A DNA stretch of 21,012 nucleotides from CAZTTG01 sp964615935 (GCA_964615935.1 CAZTTG010000104.1:1-21012), one strand, 5' to 3'; shown: positions 1-10,724, counted from the stretch's first letter. The notes: generated by a model from the sequence alone, not told the origin. Made by a program: numbers and translations.

Positions 1-101
1 GGGCGCTCGCCGAGTAGACCGCTCACGTCTGCCGTTGCTCCGGCCCCCGCCTCACGGCCACAGGAATCGCCCGCCGGCGCGAGCCCCCCCCGGCCTCCCC
101 C
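1..101. other. Left-edge non-coding stretch downstream of the sigma gene
   Basis: This is GC-rich sequence between the window edge and the sigma factor stop codon. I see no convincing gene. On the minus strand a GTG at base 26 opens a frame that runs off the edge after eight codons, and it could be the first codon of the next gene, but that is too short to judge. A short inverted repeat (GGCCT/AGGCC) lies just after the sigma stop and has no T-tract. Confidence 0.4.
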
Positions 102-881
102 TCAGGCCACCCGCGCCTCGCGCCCCTCGCGCTCCTCGGCGGCCCCCTGCAGGGCGCAGCGAATGCGCGCGTGGATCCGGCGCCGCGCCCGGAACATGAT
201 CATCTTCATGTTCGAGGGTCCCACCTCGAGCCGTCTGCCCGTCTCGGCATAGGACAAACCCTGCACCTCGACCAGCTGCAGGGCCCGGCGGTCGCGCGGG
301 GCCAGCTCCTGCCAGGCCTTGGCGTAGTGCAGCAGCACCAGCAGGAAGGCGCGTCGGAGCTCTCCGCGCTGCTCGGTGGCCATGGCCGCGTGCTGCGGGG
401 TCTCGCCGGGATCGGCCGGCTCCTGCAGTCCCTCGGGCAGGGCCTGCAGCGAGCAGTCGGCCCGCCGCGTCAGCGCCCGGCGCACCGCGTTGGCCGAGAT
501 CGTCCGCACCCACACGCGGAAGCTCGCCGGGTGGTCGGAGCGGAAGCGACTGGAGTAGCGGTAGACGTTGACGTAGGTGTCCTGCACGAGCTCGCTCGGG
601 TCGAGGGCGCGGTGGGACTCCTGGATGCGGCGCTCGACCCACTGCAGCACCGAGGCCCGGGAGTGGCGGTAGAGGGTCTCGTAGGCTCGCTCGCCGCGGG
701 TGTCGCGGAACAGCGCCATCAGCGCCGTCGCCAGCCGGTCGTGGTGCTGGGCCGCGGTCTCCCCCTCGGCCCGCTCCACGCCCACCCCCCGGGAGCCGAG
801 CTCGGCCCGCACGTCCGGGAAGACCTCGAGCAGGGCCTTGGACTCGGGAACGGCCTCCACAGGGGTCGCGTGTAGGATCAT
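102..881 (-). CDS. ECF-type RNA polymerase sigma factor (sigma-70 family)
   Basis: This encodes 259 residues with the two domains of an extracytoplasmic-function sigma factor. Region 2 spans about residues 66-140 and includes the core-binding and -10-reading stretch DPSELVQDTYVNVYRYSSRF, followed by FRVWVRTISANAVRRAL. Region 4 spans about 190-243 and holds a helix-turn-helix (LSYAETGRRLEVGPSNMKMI) followed by a basic helix. The linker of about 50 residues has no sigma region 3, as expected for ECF factors. About 60 residues precede region 2, longer than many ECF factors. Known family role: it directs RNA polymerase to a stress or envelope regulon. No anti-sigma factor is visible, and the downstream neighbour lies beyond the left edge. 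The start at base 881 has no clear Shine-Dalgarno sequence, and an in-frame ATG at base 938 would add 19 residues. The gene is divergent from the CBS-domain gene. Function class is firm, target regulon unknown. Confidence 0.88.
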   Translation of the reverse strand: MILHATPVEAVPESKALLEVFPDVRAELGSRGVGVERAEGETAAQHHDRLATALMALFRDTRGERAYETLYRHSRASVLQWVERRIQESHRALDPSELVQDTYVNVYRYSSRFRSDHPASFRVWVRTISANAVRRALTRRADCSLQALPEGLQEPADPGETPQHAAMATEQRGELRRAFLLVLLHYAKAWQELAPRDRRALQLVEVQGLSYAETGRRLEVGPSNMKMIMFRARRRIHARIRCALQGAAEEREGREARVA

Positions 882-1196
882 GGCCGGGAATAGCAGGGGG
901 CGTGCCGCCCGAGGGCCGGTCCCGCTCTGGACCGACATAAACCCAGCAACCATAGCGCCTAAGGGCCACGCCGCGGCCAGGGGAGGGCACGGGCAGCCGA
1001 TCCCGAGCCGGGCTCTTGTTACGGATGCGTAGCAGTGTGCTCCCCAGTCTCCCCCACCAGCCGGCCCACCCCTGCCCGACTTGGGCTGGAATCGGGCCCC
1101 GACCGAATATGATGGGGGCGGTGTCGAATCCACCGCCCCGGACTCCCCGGACGCGGTGATGGCAGCGACCCGTCCCGAACCCCGACCAATCCATCG
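882..1196. other. Divergent intergenic region, sigma factor / CBS-domain gene
   Basis: These 315 bases lie between two divergent genes, so promoters for both directions should be here. On the plus strand TATGAT at 1108-1113 matches a -10 box in five of six bases, but the nearest TTG-containing hexamer (TTGGGC at 1081-1086) is 21 bases away, too far for a standard promoter. On the minus strand I found no convincing -35/-10 pair. No small gene, RNA gene or riboswitch is apparent. Confidence 0.4.
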
Positions 1197-2528
1197 ATGG
1201 CGATCCTGACCGAGGCTCTCCCGCTCGCGGAGCCTCCACCTGAGCTCGGTCCCGGCAACCTGGACCCCTCGCTCCTCCTGGCGTCCCTCGCGGCGCTCCT
1301 CCTCGCGGCGACCTTCGCAACAGTGCGCACCGCGCTGCGGCAGGCGCACGGCCCGCGCATCCTCACCCAGTGCGCGACGGAGGCGAAGCGCAAGCGGCTC
1401 GAGCCCCTCCTGGAGCGCATCGAGCCGCTGGCCACCAGCGCCGACATCCTGACCATCGCCTCCGCGCTGGTCTTCGCGATCCTGCTGCTGCGGGCCACCG
1501 CCGGCGACGGGCTCGCCTGGGATCAGATCGCCGCCACCCTGGCCATCGCGGTACCGGCCCACCTGGTGATCGTGCGCGCCCTGCCCGACGCCCTGGCGCG
1601 GCGCTTCGGGGACGGCCTGCTCCTGCACGGCCTGGGCGTCTTCCGCCTGCTCCAGCTCCCGCTGGCGGTCTTCTCCTGGGCCTTCGAGGCCCTGCGCCGC
1701 GCGATGCTGCGGGTCTTCGGCCTGCCCCACAACTCCCGGGCCGAGCGCGAGATCGTCCAGGGGCTGCGCGACGTGATCGCCGAGTCGGAGATCGACGGCG
1801 GGCTGGACGAGGCCGAGCGGGAGATGATCGGCAACGTCATGGAGTTCGGCGACGTCGACGTGGCCGCGGTCATGACGCCCCGCACCGAGATCCACGCGGT
1901 GGGGGTGAGCGAGAGCCTGCGGGAGGCCGCGCGCGCCGTGACGGAGAGCCGCCACAGCCGCATCCCGGTCTTCGAGGGCAACCTCGACGGCATCATCGGC
2001 ACCCTGTCGGCCCAGGACCTGGTGAGCGAGATGGCCTCCGGCGAGCTGGACCAGCGCCCCATGCGCGAGGTCATGCGGCCGGCCTTCTTCGTGCCCGAGA
2101 CCAAGCGGATCGACGAGCTCCTGGCCGAGTTCAAGCGCCAGAAGATCAAGATGGCCATCGTGCTCGACGAGTACGGCGGCACCGCCGGCATGGTCACCAT
2201 GGGCGACATCCTGGCCGAGCTCGTGGGCGAGCTGCAGGACGAGCACGACGAGGACCTGCCCAGCCCCATCCGCCAGCTCCCCGACGGCGCGGCCGAGGTG
2301 GACGCCGGGCTGCACGTGACCGAGGTCAACGAGGAGTTCGACCTCGACCTGCCCGAGGAGGAGGACTACGAGACCCTGGGCGGCTTCGTCCTGGCCGAGC
2401 TGGGGCGCTTCCCCAAGGTGGGCGAGTCCTTCCGCCGCGGGGACACCGAGTTCTCCATCGTGGACGCCAACGATCGCCGGGTCCTGACGGTGCGCATCGA
2501 GACGCCGCTCTCCGAGAAGAGCGCCTGA
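1197..2528 (+). CDS. CorC/HlyC-family membrane protein with paired CBS domains
   Basis: The product has 443 residues. Three or four hydrophobic segments (about 25-45, 82-100, 109-127, 142-162) form a divergent DUF21/CNNM-like membrane part. Two CBS domains follow (about 222-280, starting VMTPRTEIHAV, and 288-345, with KMAIVLDEYGGTAGMVTMGD), then a CorC_HlyC C-terminal domain (about 358-438). Members are linked to Mg2+/Co2+ export or ion homeostasis; the older 'hemolysin' name is a legacy label. The CBS pair and C-terminal domain are clear, but the membrane region resembles CNNM only weakly, so the transported ion is unknown. It is the first gene of the long plus-strand run and ends 29 bases before recO, a neighbourhood also seen in other bacteria. 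The ATG at 1197 is chosen because the first hydrophobic segment begins shortly after it; no Shine-Dalgarno sequence is evident. Confidence 0.87.
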   Translation: MAILTEALPLAEPPPELGPGNLDPSLLLASLAALLLAATFATVRTALRQAHGPRILTQCATEAKRKRLEPLLERIEPLATSADILTIASALVFAILLLRATAGDGLAWDQIAATLAIAVPAHLVIVRALPDALARRFGDGLLLHGLGVFRLLQLPLAVFSWAFEALRRAMLRVFGLPHNSRAEREIVQGLRDVIAESEIDGGLDEAEREMIGNVMEFGDVDVAAVMTPRTEIHAVGVSESLREAARAVTESRHSRIPVFEGNLDGIIGTLSAQDLVSEMASGELDQRPMREVMRPAFFVPETKRIDELLAEFKRQKIKMAIVLDEYGGTAGMVTMGDILAELVGELQDEHDEDLPSPIRQLPDGAAEVDAGLHVTEVNEEFDLDLPEEEDYETLGGFVLAELGRFPKVGESFRRGDTEFSIVDANDRRVLTVRIETPLSEKSA

Positions 2529-2557
2529 GGCCCTGCCGAGCCCGGCTCCGGACGGAC

Positions 2558-3382
2558 ATGAAGCTCGCCGACGACGCCCTGCTGCTGCGCCGGATGCCCT
2601 ACGGGGAGTCCTCGCTGGTGGTGCACGCGCTCACCCGCGAGGGCGGGCGGCGGCACCTGATCGCCAAGGGCGTCTTCCGGCCCCGCTCGCGCTTCTTCGC
2701 CGCGCTGGACCTCTTCGACACCCTGGACCTCGGCTGGAGCGAGAGCTCGCGGCGGGACCTGGGCACCCTGCAGCGGGCCGAGATCCGGCGCCGCCGCCAC
2801 GCCATCGCCCGCTCGCTCGAGCGCTACCGCGCCGGCCTCACCGCCCTCGAGCTGGCCGGCCTGGCGACCGCCGTGGGGCGGCCCGCGGGAGGGCTCTTCG
2901 AGCTGCTCGAGGCGGCGCTGGACGAGCTCCTGGACGAGCGGCTCCCGCCGGCCCTGCCCCTGGTTGTCTTCGAGCTGCGCTTCCTGCAGAATCTCGGCCT
3001 GTCCCCGGCCCTCGAGAGGTGCGCGGCCTGCGGCGGTCCGGCCCCTCCGGTGAGGGAGGCGAGCGGCGTCGCCAGCGCGCCCCGACGGGAGGCCCGGGTG
3101 GCCTTCTCGGCCGGAGCCGGCGGGCGCCTCTGCCGCTCCTGCGGCGAGGAGGCGCGCGCCAGCGGTCGCCGGGTCGGCACCCTGCCGGAGACCGTCCTGG
3201 AGCGGGCCGCCAGCCTGCTCGTCGGCCGCCCGCTCGAGCTCCCGAGCCCCGCCGAGCTCGAGCTCGTGCGGGACTTCGTGGCCCGCTTCCTCGAGTACCA
3301 CCTCGAGACCCGTCCCCGCTCCTACCGCCGGTTCCTGGCGGTTCCCAACCGCAACGCGCCCCGCGGCGCCGCCCGCGCATGA
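2558..3382 (+). CDS. recO: DNA repair protein RecO
   Basis: The product has 274 residues, a usual RecO length. The N-terminal part (about 1-80) fits the RecO OB-fold, with the pattern ALLLRRMPYGESSLVVHALT followed by GRRHLIAKGVFRPRSRF. The helical C-terminal part contains a CxxC...CxxC zinc site: Cys155 and Cys158 (CAACGG), then Cys192 and Cys195 (CRSCG). The family mediates RecA loading with RecR on SSB-coated gaps and anneals complementary strands in the cytoplasm. The ATG at 2558 gives the expected start just ahead of the OB-fold. Its stop overlaps the start of the next gene as ATGA (3379-3382), so translation is probably coupled. An insertion rich in Ala, Arg and Gly separates the two CxxC pairs, making the zinc loop somewhat long. 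Confidence 0.9.
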   Translation: MKLADDALLLRRMPYGESSLVVHALTREGGRRHLIAKGVFRPRSRFFAALDLFDTLDLGWSESSRRDLGTLQRAEIRRRRHAIARSLERYRAGLTALELAGLATAVGRPAGGLFELLEAALDELLDERLPPALPLVVFELRFLQNLGLSPALERCAACGGPAPPVREASGVASAPRREARVAFSAGAGGRLCRSCGEEARASGRRVGTLPETVLERAASLLVGRPLELPSPAELELVRDFVARFLEYHLETRPRSYRRFLAVPNRNAPRGAARA

Positions 3383-4488
3383 AACACCCGATCCCGCTCC
3401 TCCTGATCCTCCTGCTGCTCTCCTCCTGCGCCAACTCGCGGAGCCTGTGGCGCTCGGTCACGGGGCAGAAGGTGAAGCGAGCCGAAGACGTGCCCGCGGC
3501 CATCGAGGACGCCCGCGGCCTCCTGGACGAGGGCCGGACCGGGGCCGCCATCAGGCTCCTGCGCGAGGCCCGGGACGTGCCCGGCACCGAGCCGGAGACC
3601 CGCCAAGAGCTGGAGCAGCTCCTCGAGCGGGCGGCCCAGATGCGGGTGGTGGAGCTGACCGGCACGGAGGAGGAGGACCCCGGCGCGCTGGGCGAGATCC
3701 TGGACCTGGAGCTGCCGCGCCAGATCTCGGTCTCGGCGGCGGTGCAGGCCGCGCAGCAGGAGCTCGAGGCGGGGCACCCCAAGAAAACCTGGAAGCTGAT
3801 TCAGAAGATCGACCGCAAGTACCCCCTGCACCACGAGCGGGCGGCCGCGGGCGCGGTGCTCTACGAGGCGGGCGCCGCGATGGTCGAGGAATCGAGGACG
3901 TTTCTGGGGCTCTTCAGCAACCACGACGAGGGCCTGCAGGCCCTCGAGTACCTGGTGGTGAACTACCCCTCCCAGCCGAGCTGCGACGAGGCCCTGCGCA
4001 TCCTGGCGCGGACCTACGAGAAGGACGGGGACCTGCGCACCGCGCTCGAGCGCCACGAGGACCTGCTCACCTGGCACTCGCTCAGCCCCCACGCGATCGC
4101 CAGCGAGGCGGCCATGCCCCGCCTGCGGCTGGCCCTCCTGGAGAGCCCCGAGTACGACCGCGACCAGCTCGCGCGCGCGCGCGCCGAGCTGGAGGCCTGG
4201 ATCGAGCATCACCCCGGGCACGAGCTGGAGGAGCGGGTGCGCTCCGACTACGCGGACTGCCTCGAGCGCCTGTGCCTCTCGGACCTCTCGATCGCGCGCT
4301 TCTACCGGCGCATCGACAACGGCTACGGAGCCCGCTACCACGCCCGGCGGGCGCTCGAGGAGGCGCGCCTGCTGGACGACGAGCGCCTCGTGACCCGGGC
4401 CCGGGAGGCGCTCGAGAAGGCAGCGCCCCCCGAGGCTTCAACCGGCGCCGCCGAGACTCCAGCGGGCCGTCCCGAGGGGGGATCATGA
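3379..4488 (+). CDS. BamD-like TPR outer-membrane lipoprotein
   Basis: The product has 369 residues. A lipoprotein signal peptide ends in the lipobox LSSC at Cys17, so the mature protein should be lipid-anchored. From about residue 110 onward it is helical and TPR-like. The stretch LEYLVVNYPSQPSCDEALRI, the repeat DLRTALERHEDLLTWHSLSP and the motif SDLSIARFYRRIDNGYGARY match the pattern of BamD/YfiO, the lipoprotein that recruits substrates to the BAM beta-barrel assembly machine. The first 100 residues after the lipobox are not obviously BamD. It overlaps recO and the LptE-like gene by ATGA at both ends, and an adjacent LPS-assembly lipoprotein supports an envelope role. It could instead be a BamD-related TPR lipoprotein with a different partner. 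The tail after residue 348 is low-complexity. Confidence 0.78.
   Translation: MKHPIPLLLILLLLSSCANSRSLWRSVTGQKVKRAEDVPAAIEDARGLLDEGRTGAAIRLLREARDVPGTEPETRQELEQLLERAAQMRVVELTGTEEEDPGALGEILDLELPRQISVSAAVQAAQQELEAGHPKKTWKLIQKIDRKYPLHHERAAAGAVLYEAGAAMVEESRTFLGLFSNHDEGLQALEYLVVNYPSQPSCDEALRILARTYEKDGDLRTALERHEDLLTWHSLSPHAIASEAAMPRLRLALLESPEYDRDQLARARAELEAWIEHHPGHELEERVRSDYADCLERLCLSDLSIARFYRRIDNGYGARYHARRALEEARLLDDERLVTRAREALEKAAPPEASTGAAETPAGRPEGGS
4165..4191. repeat. 27-bp near-palindrome with an alternating CG core
   Basis: CAGCTCG at 4165-4171 and its reverse complement CGAGCTG at 4185-4191 flank an uninterrupted alternating C/G run (4170-4184). It lies inside the BamD-like gene and encodes an ordinary helical stretch (QLARARAEL), so codon bias could explain it. 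Such a sequence could form a cruciform or left-handed DNA. Confidence 0.5.
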
Positions 4489-5063
4489 GCCGGCCGCTCC
4501 GAGGATCCGTCCCGGTGCCGGGAAGGGGTCGATCCGCGCTCCGACGCGGCCGCGGGCCCCTCCTCCTGGCCCTCGCGGCGTGTCTCGGCGCCTGCGGCTA
4601 CCGGACCGGCCTCACCCTGCCGGAGGGCTGGGAGGCGATCGGGGTGGAGGTCTTCGCCAACGACAGCCGCGAGCGGCTGGTGCGCAACCTCGAGCGGGAC
4701 CTGCAGGCCGAGATGGCCGCCGCGGTCCGGCGCCTGGCGCGGGTGCGCCTGGTCGCCCCCGAGGAGGCGGACCTGGTGATCCGCGGCCGGATCACCGATC
4801 TCCGGCGCCGCAGGGGCATCCGCAGCCCCGAGAACGAGCTCCTGGAGACCGGCGTGCGGATCGAGGTCGAATCCGAGCTGGTGGAGCGCGTAGGGGACGG
4901 GGAGCCCCGGGTCCTGGGCGAGGCCCGCTACGCCACAGAGAGCGGCTATCGCCTGGAGGACCCCCGGCTGGAGCTGGACGCGCGGGAGCGGGTTCTGCGC
5001 AATATCGCCGACCGCCTGGTCCTGGACTTGCTGGGGCCCGTGGCCTACGTATCCCCGCGCTAG
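4485..5063 (+). CDS. lptE: LptE-like LPS-assembly lipoprotein
   Basis: The product has 192 residues. A basic N-terminus and hydrophobic segment (about 24-36) lead to the lipobox LGAC at Cys37. The lipidated cysteine is followed by GYR, giving the CGY signature typical of LptE/RlpB. The rest alternates beta strands with a helix (about 62-85, RERLVRNLERDLQAEMAAAV), and ADLVIRGRITDLRRRRGI resembles the family core. LptE plugs and stabilises the LptD barrel that delivers LPS to the outer surface; no lptD is in the window. The start codon overlaps the previous stop as ATGA (4485-4488). Sequence similarity in this family is always low, so the call rests on the CGY lipobox, size, predicted fold and the BamD-like neighbour. 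Confidence 0.75.
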   Translation: MSRPLRGSVPVPGRGRSALRRGRGPLLLALAACLGACGYRTGLTLPEGWEAIGVEVFANDSRERLVRNLERDLQAEMAAAVRRLARVRLVAPEEADLVIRGRITDLRRRRGIRSPENELLETGVRIEVESELVERVGDGEPRVLGEARYATESGYRLEDPRLELDARERVLRNIADRLVLDLLGPVAYVSPR

Positions 5064-5156
5064 ATCCCCCGGAGACCTCACCCGCCCGCCCGCGAAGGGA
5101 GACAGCCGAAGCCCCCGCCTCTGCAGACCGCCGGCCCAGCGGACGATACACACCCC

Positions 5157-7532
<2,376 letters not shown>

Positions 7533-7539
7533 CGCCCCC

Positions 7540-8733
7540 ATGGACTCCGGGGGCTCCGGGACCGCCACCGCCGCCGAGGCCTGCTTCTCGCGCGCGGCGC
7601 TCGAGCTGGAGCCCCGGGCGCTCCCGCCGGAGGCGTCCCCCCTGCAGGTCTGGACGCCCCCCCGGCGCGTGTCGGTGGCCTGGCGTCGCGCGGCCCTGGG
7701 CCCCGAGACGCGCGCCCGGCTGGCCGGGCTCGAGGGCGCCGCCCTCCTGACCCGGCCCCCCTCGTGGGAGCAGCTCGTCTGCCCCCGCCCCGCCCTGGCG
7801 GAGCTGGCCGAGGTGGATCCCATCGCCCGGCTGCTGCTCGTCACCGGCGACGCCGCCGCCGCCCCCCCGCCGCTCCCGCGCCTCATGGGGATCGTCAACG
7901 TCACCCCCGACAGCTTCTCGGACGGGGGCCGCTTCCTGGAGCCCGCGCGCGCGCTGGAGCACGGCCTGGCGCTGGTCGACGAGGGCGCCGACGTCCTGGA
8001 CGTGGGCGGCGAGTCGACCCGGCCCGGGTCCGCGCCGGTCCCCGAGGAGGAGGAGGCCCGGCGCGTCCTGCCGGTGATCGAGGGGCTGGCCGCCCGCACC
8101 CGGGTCCCCATCAGCGTGGACACGCGTCGGGCCGGCGTGGCCCGCCGGGCGCTCGCCGCCGGCGCCCGCTGGGTCAACGACGTGAGCGCCGGCCGCGGGG
8201 ACGCGGGCATGCTGGAGCTGGTGGCCGAGGCCGGCTGCCGCTACGTGCTGATGCACATGCAGGGCCTGCCGCGCGACATGCAGCGGGATCCCCGCTACCG
8301 GGACACCGTCCCGGAGGTGCTGGCCTTCCTGCGCCAGCGCACGGCGGCCTGTTTGCAGGCCGGTATCCACCTCTCTAAGATCCACCTCGATCCGGGGATC
8401 GGCTTCGGCAAGCGTCTGGATCACAACCTCGAGCTGCTGCGCCGACTGCCCGAGCTGCGATCCCTCGGCCTCCCGCTCCTCCTGGGCGTCTCCCGCAAGT
8501 CCTTCATCGACCACCTCGGTCGCCGGATGGGCGCGGGCGAGGCCTCGAGGGAGGCGGCGGAGCGCTCGGGGGGCAGCGCGGCGGCGGTGACGGCCTGTGT
8601 CCTGGGAGGTGCGTCGATCCTGCGCGTGCACGACGTCCACGTCATGGCCGAGGCGGCCCGCGTGGCCGCCGCCCTGCTCGGCCATTGCGGCCCGGATCCC
8701 GCGGAACCAAACGAAAGCCGGCCCGGAACGTGA
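7540..8733 (+). CDS. folP: Dihydropteroate synthase FolP with N-terminal extension
   Basis: The product has 397 residues. The TIM-barrel synthase occupies about 115-380 with all hallmark motifs: MGIVNVTPDSFSDGG (116-130), DVGGESTRPG (154-163), ISVDTRRAG and WVNDVSAG (191-218), LMHMQG (237-242), DPGIGFGK (284-291), GVSRKSFI (316-323) and RVHDV (362-366). It joins p-aminobenzoate to 6-hydroxymethyl-7,8-dihydropterin diphosphate in folate synthesis. About 110 residues precede the barrel, whereas typical FolP begins almost at the barrel; this extension is Ala/Pro/Arg-rich with no recognised motif. ATG 7540 is the first in-frame start after the ftsH stop. A start inside ftsH (GTG/ATG near 7477) is possible but would only lengthen the extension. 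Its TGA overlaps the next gene's GTG (GTGA, 8730-8733). Confidence 0.95.
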   Translation: MDSGGSGTATAAEACFSRAALELEPRALPPEASPLQVWTPPRRVSVAWRRAALGPETRARLAGLEGAALLTRPPSWEQLVCPRPALAELAEVDPIARLLLVTGDAAAAPPPLPRLMGIVNVTPDSFSDGGRFLEPARALEHGLALVDEGADVLDVGGESTRPGSAPVPEEEEARRVLPVIEGLAARTRVPISVDTRRAGVARRALAAGARWVNDVSAGRGDAGMLELVAEAGCRYVLMHMQGLPRDMQRDPRYRDTVPEVLAFLRQRTAACLQAGIHLSKIHLDPGIGFGKRLDHNLELLRRLPELRSLGLPLLLGVSRKSFIDHLGRRMGAGEASREAAERSGGSAAAVTACVLGGASILRVHDVHVMAEAARVAAALLGHCGPDPAEPNESRPGT

Positions 8734-10724
8734 ACCTCGTCCTCGGATGGGCCCTGCAGGTCCTGATCCTCGCCACGGGGATCTACCTCTTCCTGACCTT
8801 CCTGCGCACGCCGCGCGGGGGTGGGATCGTGCGCGGGCTCTCCCTGACCCTGCTGATCGGGGCGCTCTCCGTGTGGGTGCTGGCGCGGCTCCTGGAGCTC
8901 GAGGAGCTGCAGCACCTGATCGCGGGCATGGCCGGCTACGTGGTCGTCATCCTGGCCATCCTCTTCCAGCCCGAGCTGCGCCGGGGCATCTCGCGGGTGG
9001 GGGTTCACCCCATCGTGGGGCGCCTCTTGCGCTCCCGCGCGCCCGAGACGATCAGCGAGGTGAGCCGGGCCATGGTCTCCATGGCCAAGCGCAAGCGCGG
9101 AGCCCTGGTGGCCTTCGAGATCGACATGCCCCTGGGTGACTACATCCAGTCGGGGGTGGAGGTGGACGCGGCGGTCCACCGCATCCACCTGGAGAGCATC
9201 TTCCACCCCGGCGGCGCCCTGCACGACGGCGCGGTGATCATCAGCAAGAACCGCATCGCCTCCGCCCTGTGCCTCTTTCCCCTGACCGAGAACGTCGAGA
9301 TCGCCAAGTCCACCGGGACCCGCCACCGGGCGGCGCTGGGGCTGACCGACGAGTGCGACGCGGTCACGGTGGTGGCGTCCGAGGAGACCGGGGACATCTC
9401 CATCTGCCAGAACGGGGAGATGCGGCGCAAGGTCCCCCACAACAAGCTCGAGGAGATCCTGCGGGAGACCCTGGAGGCCGAGGACGAGCGCGAGGCTCGG
9501 CGGGCGACGGACGAGCGGCCGCGCGGCTGGAAGGGCGTGGGCCGCTTCCTGCGGAGCCTCTACACCGCCGACGTCACGCGGAAGTTGGTGGCCTGCGGGA
9601 TGGCGGTGGGTCTGATCTGGGTGGCGCACCAGAACATCAGCGTCTCCCGGCAGATCTCGATGCGCATCCGCGGCCAGAGCGACCCGCAGGCGCGGCCCGC
9701 CCCGGGGGAGATCCTGGTGCGGCTACCCGGCGACGACCACAACCTGGTCTCCCCCCTGGAGGGTCAGCGCATCCACCTGGAGGCCACCGGCACCCGCGGG
9801 CGGATGGACCGGCTGGAGTCGGAGCTGCAGGGCCTCCTGGTGATCGACGTGGCGCTCCCCACCGAGGGCGTCGACTTCCCCCTGGAGGAGGTCGCCTGGT
9901 CCCGCCGCGACGGTCGGGAGAGCCGCTCCCTGCGCATCCGCTGGGCCACGCCGAATCGGCCCCGGATGCGCACCGAGCGCTACGGCGAGAAGCAGATCAC
10001 CCTGGAGCCCCGCCACGTCGAGGTGGTCGACGCCGAGCTGGACCCGCGCTTCATCGCCCGGCCCGACGACATCCACTTCGACCCCACCAGCATCGCCCTG
10101 ATCGGCCCGGCGGGCGCCATCGCCGGGCTGGACGGCGAGGAGCTGCCGGTCCGCCTCCAGCCCCTGGTCCTGGGCCCGCTGGACACCGGCGACCGCAAGG
10201 AGCGCCTGCAGCTCGGCGCGCGGCTGCGCGAGCTGGGCTTCGAGATCAAGGACCTGGACACGGTGCACGTCACCCTGCCCATCGATCCCGCGCCGCGCGA
10301 CCTCCCGCCGGTGGAGCGGGAGATCGCCGTGGTCTGCATGTCCCCCGAGCAGCAGTCCGAGCTCTCCCGCTGGAGCCTGCCGCCCGCGACCGGGACCGCG
10401 CGCTTCCGGATCCGCACCAGGGGAATCCTCCCCGCCAGCGCCGAGAGCGGCTCGGAGGCGGTCCGGGAGCGCAGCGCCGCGGTGGTGCGCTTCGTGGAGG
10501 AGAACCTGGACGTCTTCGTGGACATCGCCGACCGCGAACCCGGCGGCCGCCAGGTCCCCGTGCGACACGCCTGGCGCAGTGACTGGCGGGAGGCCCTGGC
10601 GCTCGACCTGGACGCCCTGGCGGGCAAGGTCGACCTGTGGGTGGAGCTGGAGACCGACGCCGAGGTCTTGCTCATCGAACGGAAGCAGGCAGAATCTCCC
10701 GGGCCTCCTGAAGAGAACGGATGA
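8730..10724 (+). CDS. cdaA: Diadenylate cyclase CdaA fused to a YbbR/CdaR-like region
   Basis: The product has 664 residues. The first 250 match CdaA/DacA: three membrane helices (about 4-24, 33-53, 63-79), then a DAC domain with the catalytic motifs DGA (Asp166-Ala168) and GTRHR (196-200). It condenses two ATP into cyclic di-AMP at the membrane. After a charged linker the protein continues without a break into a second membrane segment (about 284-299, LVACGMAVGLIWVAHQNISV) of the kind that opens YbbR/CdaR proteins, then about 360 residues of beta-rich repeats with YbbR-like strands, which would lie outside the membrane. CdaA and CdaR are usually separate neighbours upstream of glmM; here they are one chain, and glmM follows with an ATGA overlap. 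The GTG at 8730 is chosen for the 4-base overlap with folP and because it starts right at the first helix. A TTG at 8685 is the alternative. Confidence 0.92.
   Translation: MNLVLGWALQVLILATGIYLFLTFLRTPRGGGIVRGLSLTLLIGALSVWVLARLLELEELQHLIAGMAGYVVVILAILFQPELRRGISRVGVHPIVGRLLRSRAPETISEVSRAMVSMAKRKRGALVAFEIDMPLGDYIQSGVEVDAAVHRIHLESIFHPGGALHDGAVIISKNRIASALCLFPLTENVEIAKSTGTRHRAALGLTDECDAVTVVASEETGDISICQNGEMRRKVPHNKLEEILRETLEAEDEREARRATDERPRGWKGVGRFLRSLYTADVTRKLVACGMAVGLIWVAHQNISVSRQISMRIRGQSDPQARPAPGEILVRLPGDDHNLVSPLEGQRIHLEATGTRGRMDRLESELQGLLVIDVALPTEGVDFPLEEVAWSRRDGRESRSLRIRWATPNRPRMRTERYGEKQITLEPRHVEVVDAELDPRFIARPDDIHFDPTSIALIGPAGAIAGLDGEELPVRLQPLVLGPLDTGDRKERLQLGARLRELGFEIKDLDTVHVTLPIDPAPRDLPPVEREIAVVCMSPEQQSELSRWSLPPATGTARFRIRTRGILPASAESGSEAVRERSAAVVRFVEENLDVFVDIADREPGGRQVPVRHAWRSDWREALALDLDALAGKVDLWVELETDAEVLLIERKQAESPGPPEENG

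Noticed and set aside
1..26. Possible GTG start of a further minus-strand gene after the sigma factor
   Set aside because: Only eight codons are visible and the nearest purine-rich motif is too far from the GTG to decide.
1081..1113. TTGGGC / TATGAT as a promoter for the CBS-domain gene
   Set aside because: The spacer is 21 bases, outside the 15-19 range, so the -10-like match is probably chance.
882..2315. Extension of the sigma factor frame upstream, antisense to the CBS-domain gene
   Set aside because: No sigma-like sequence occurs there and the extra region mirrors the CBS-domain gene; the real start is near 881, at most 938.
8685..8732. TTG at 8685 as the start of the diadenylate cyclase
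   Set aside because: It would add a basic leader and overlap folP by 49 bases; GTG 8730 gives a 4-base overlap and starts directly at the first membrane helix.
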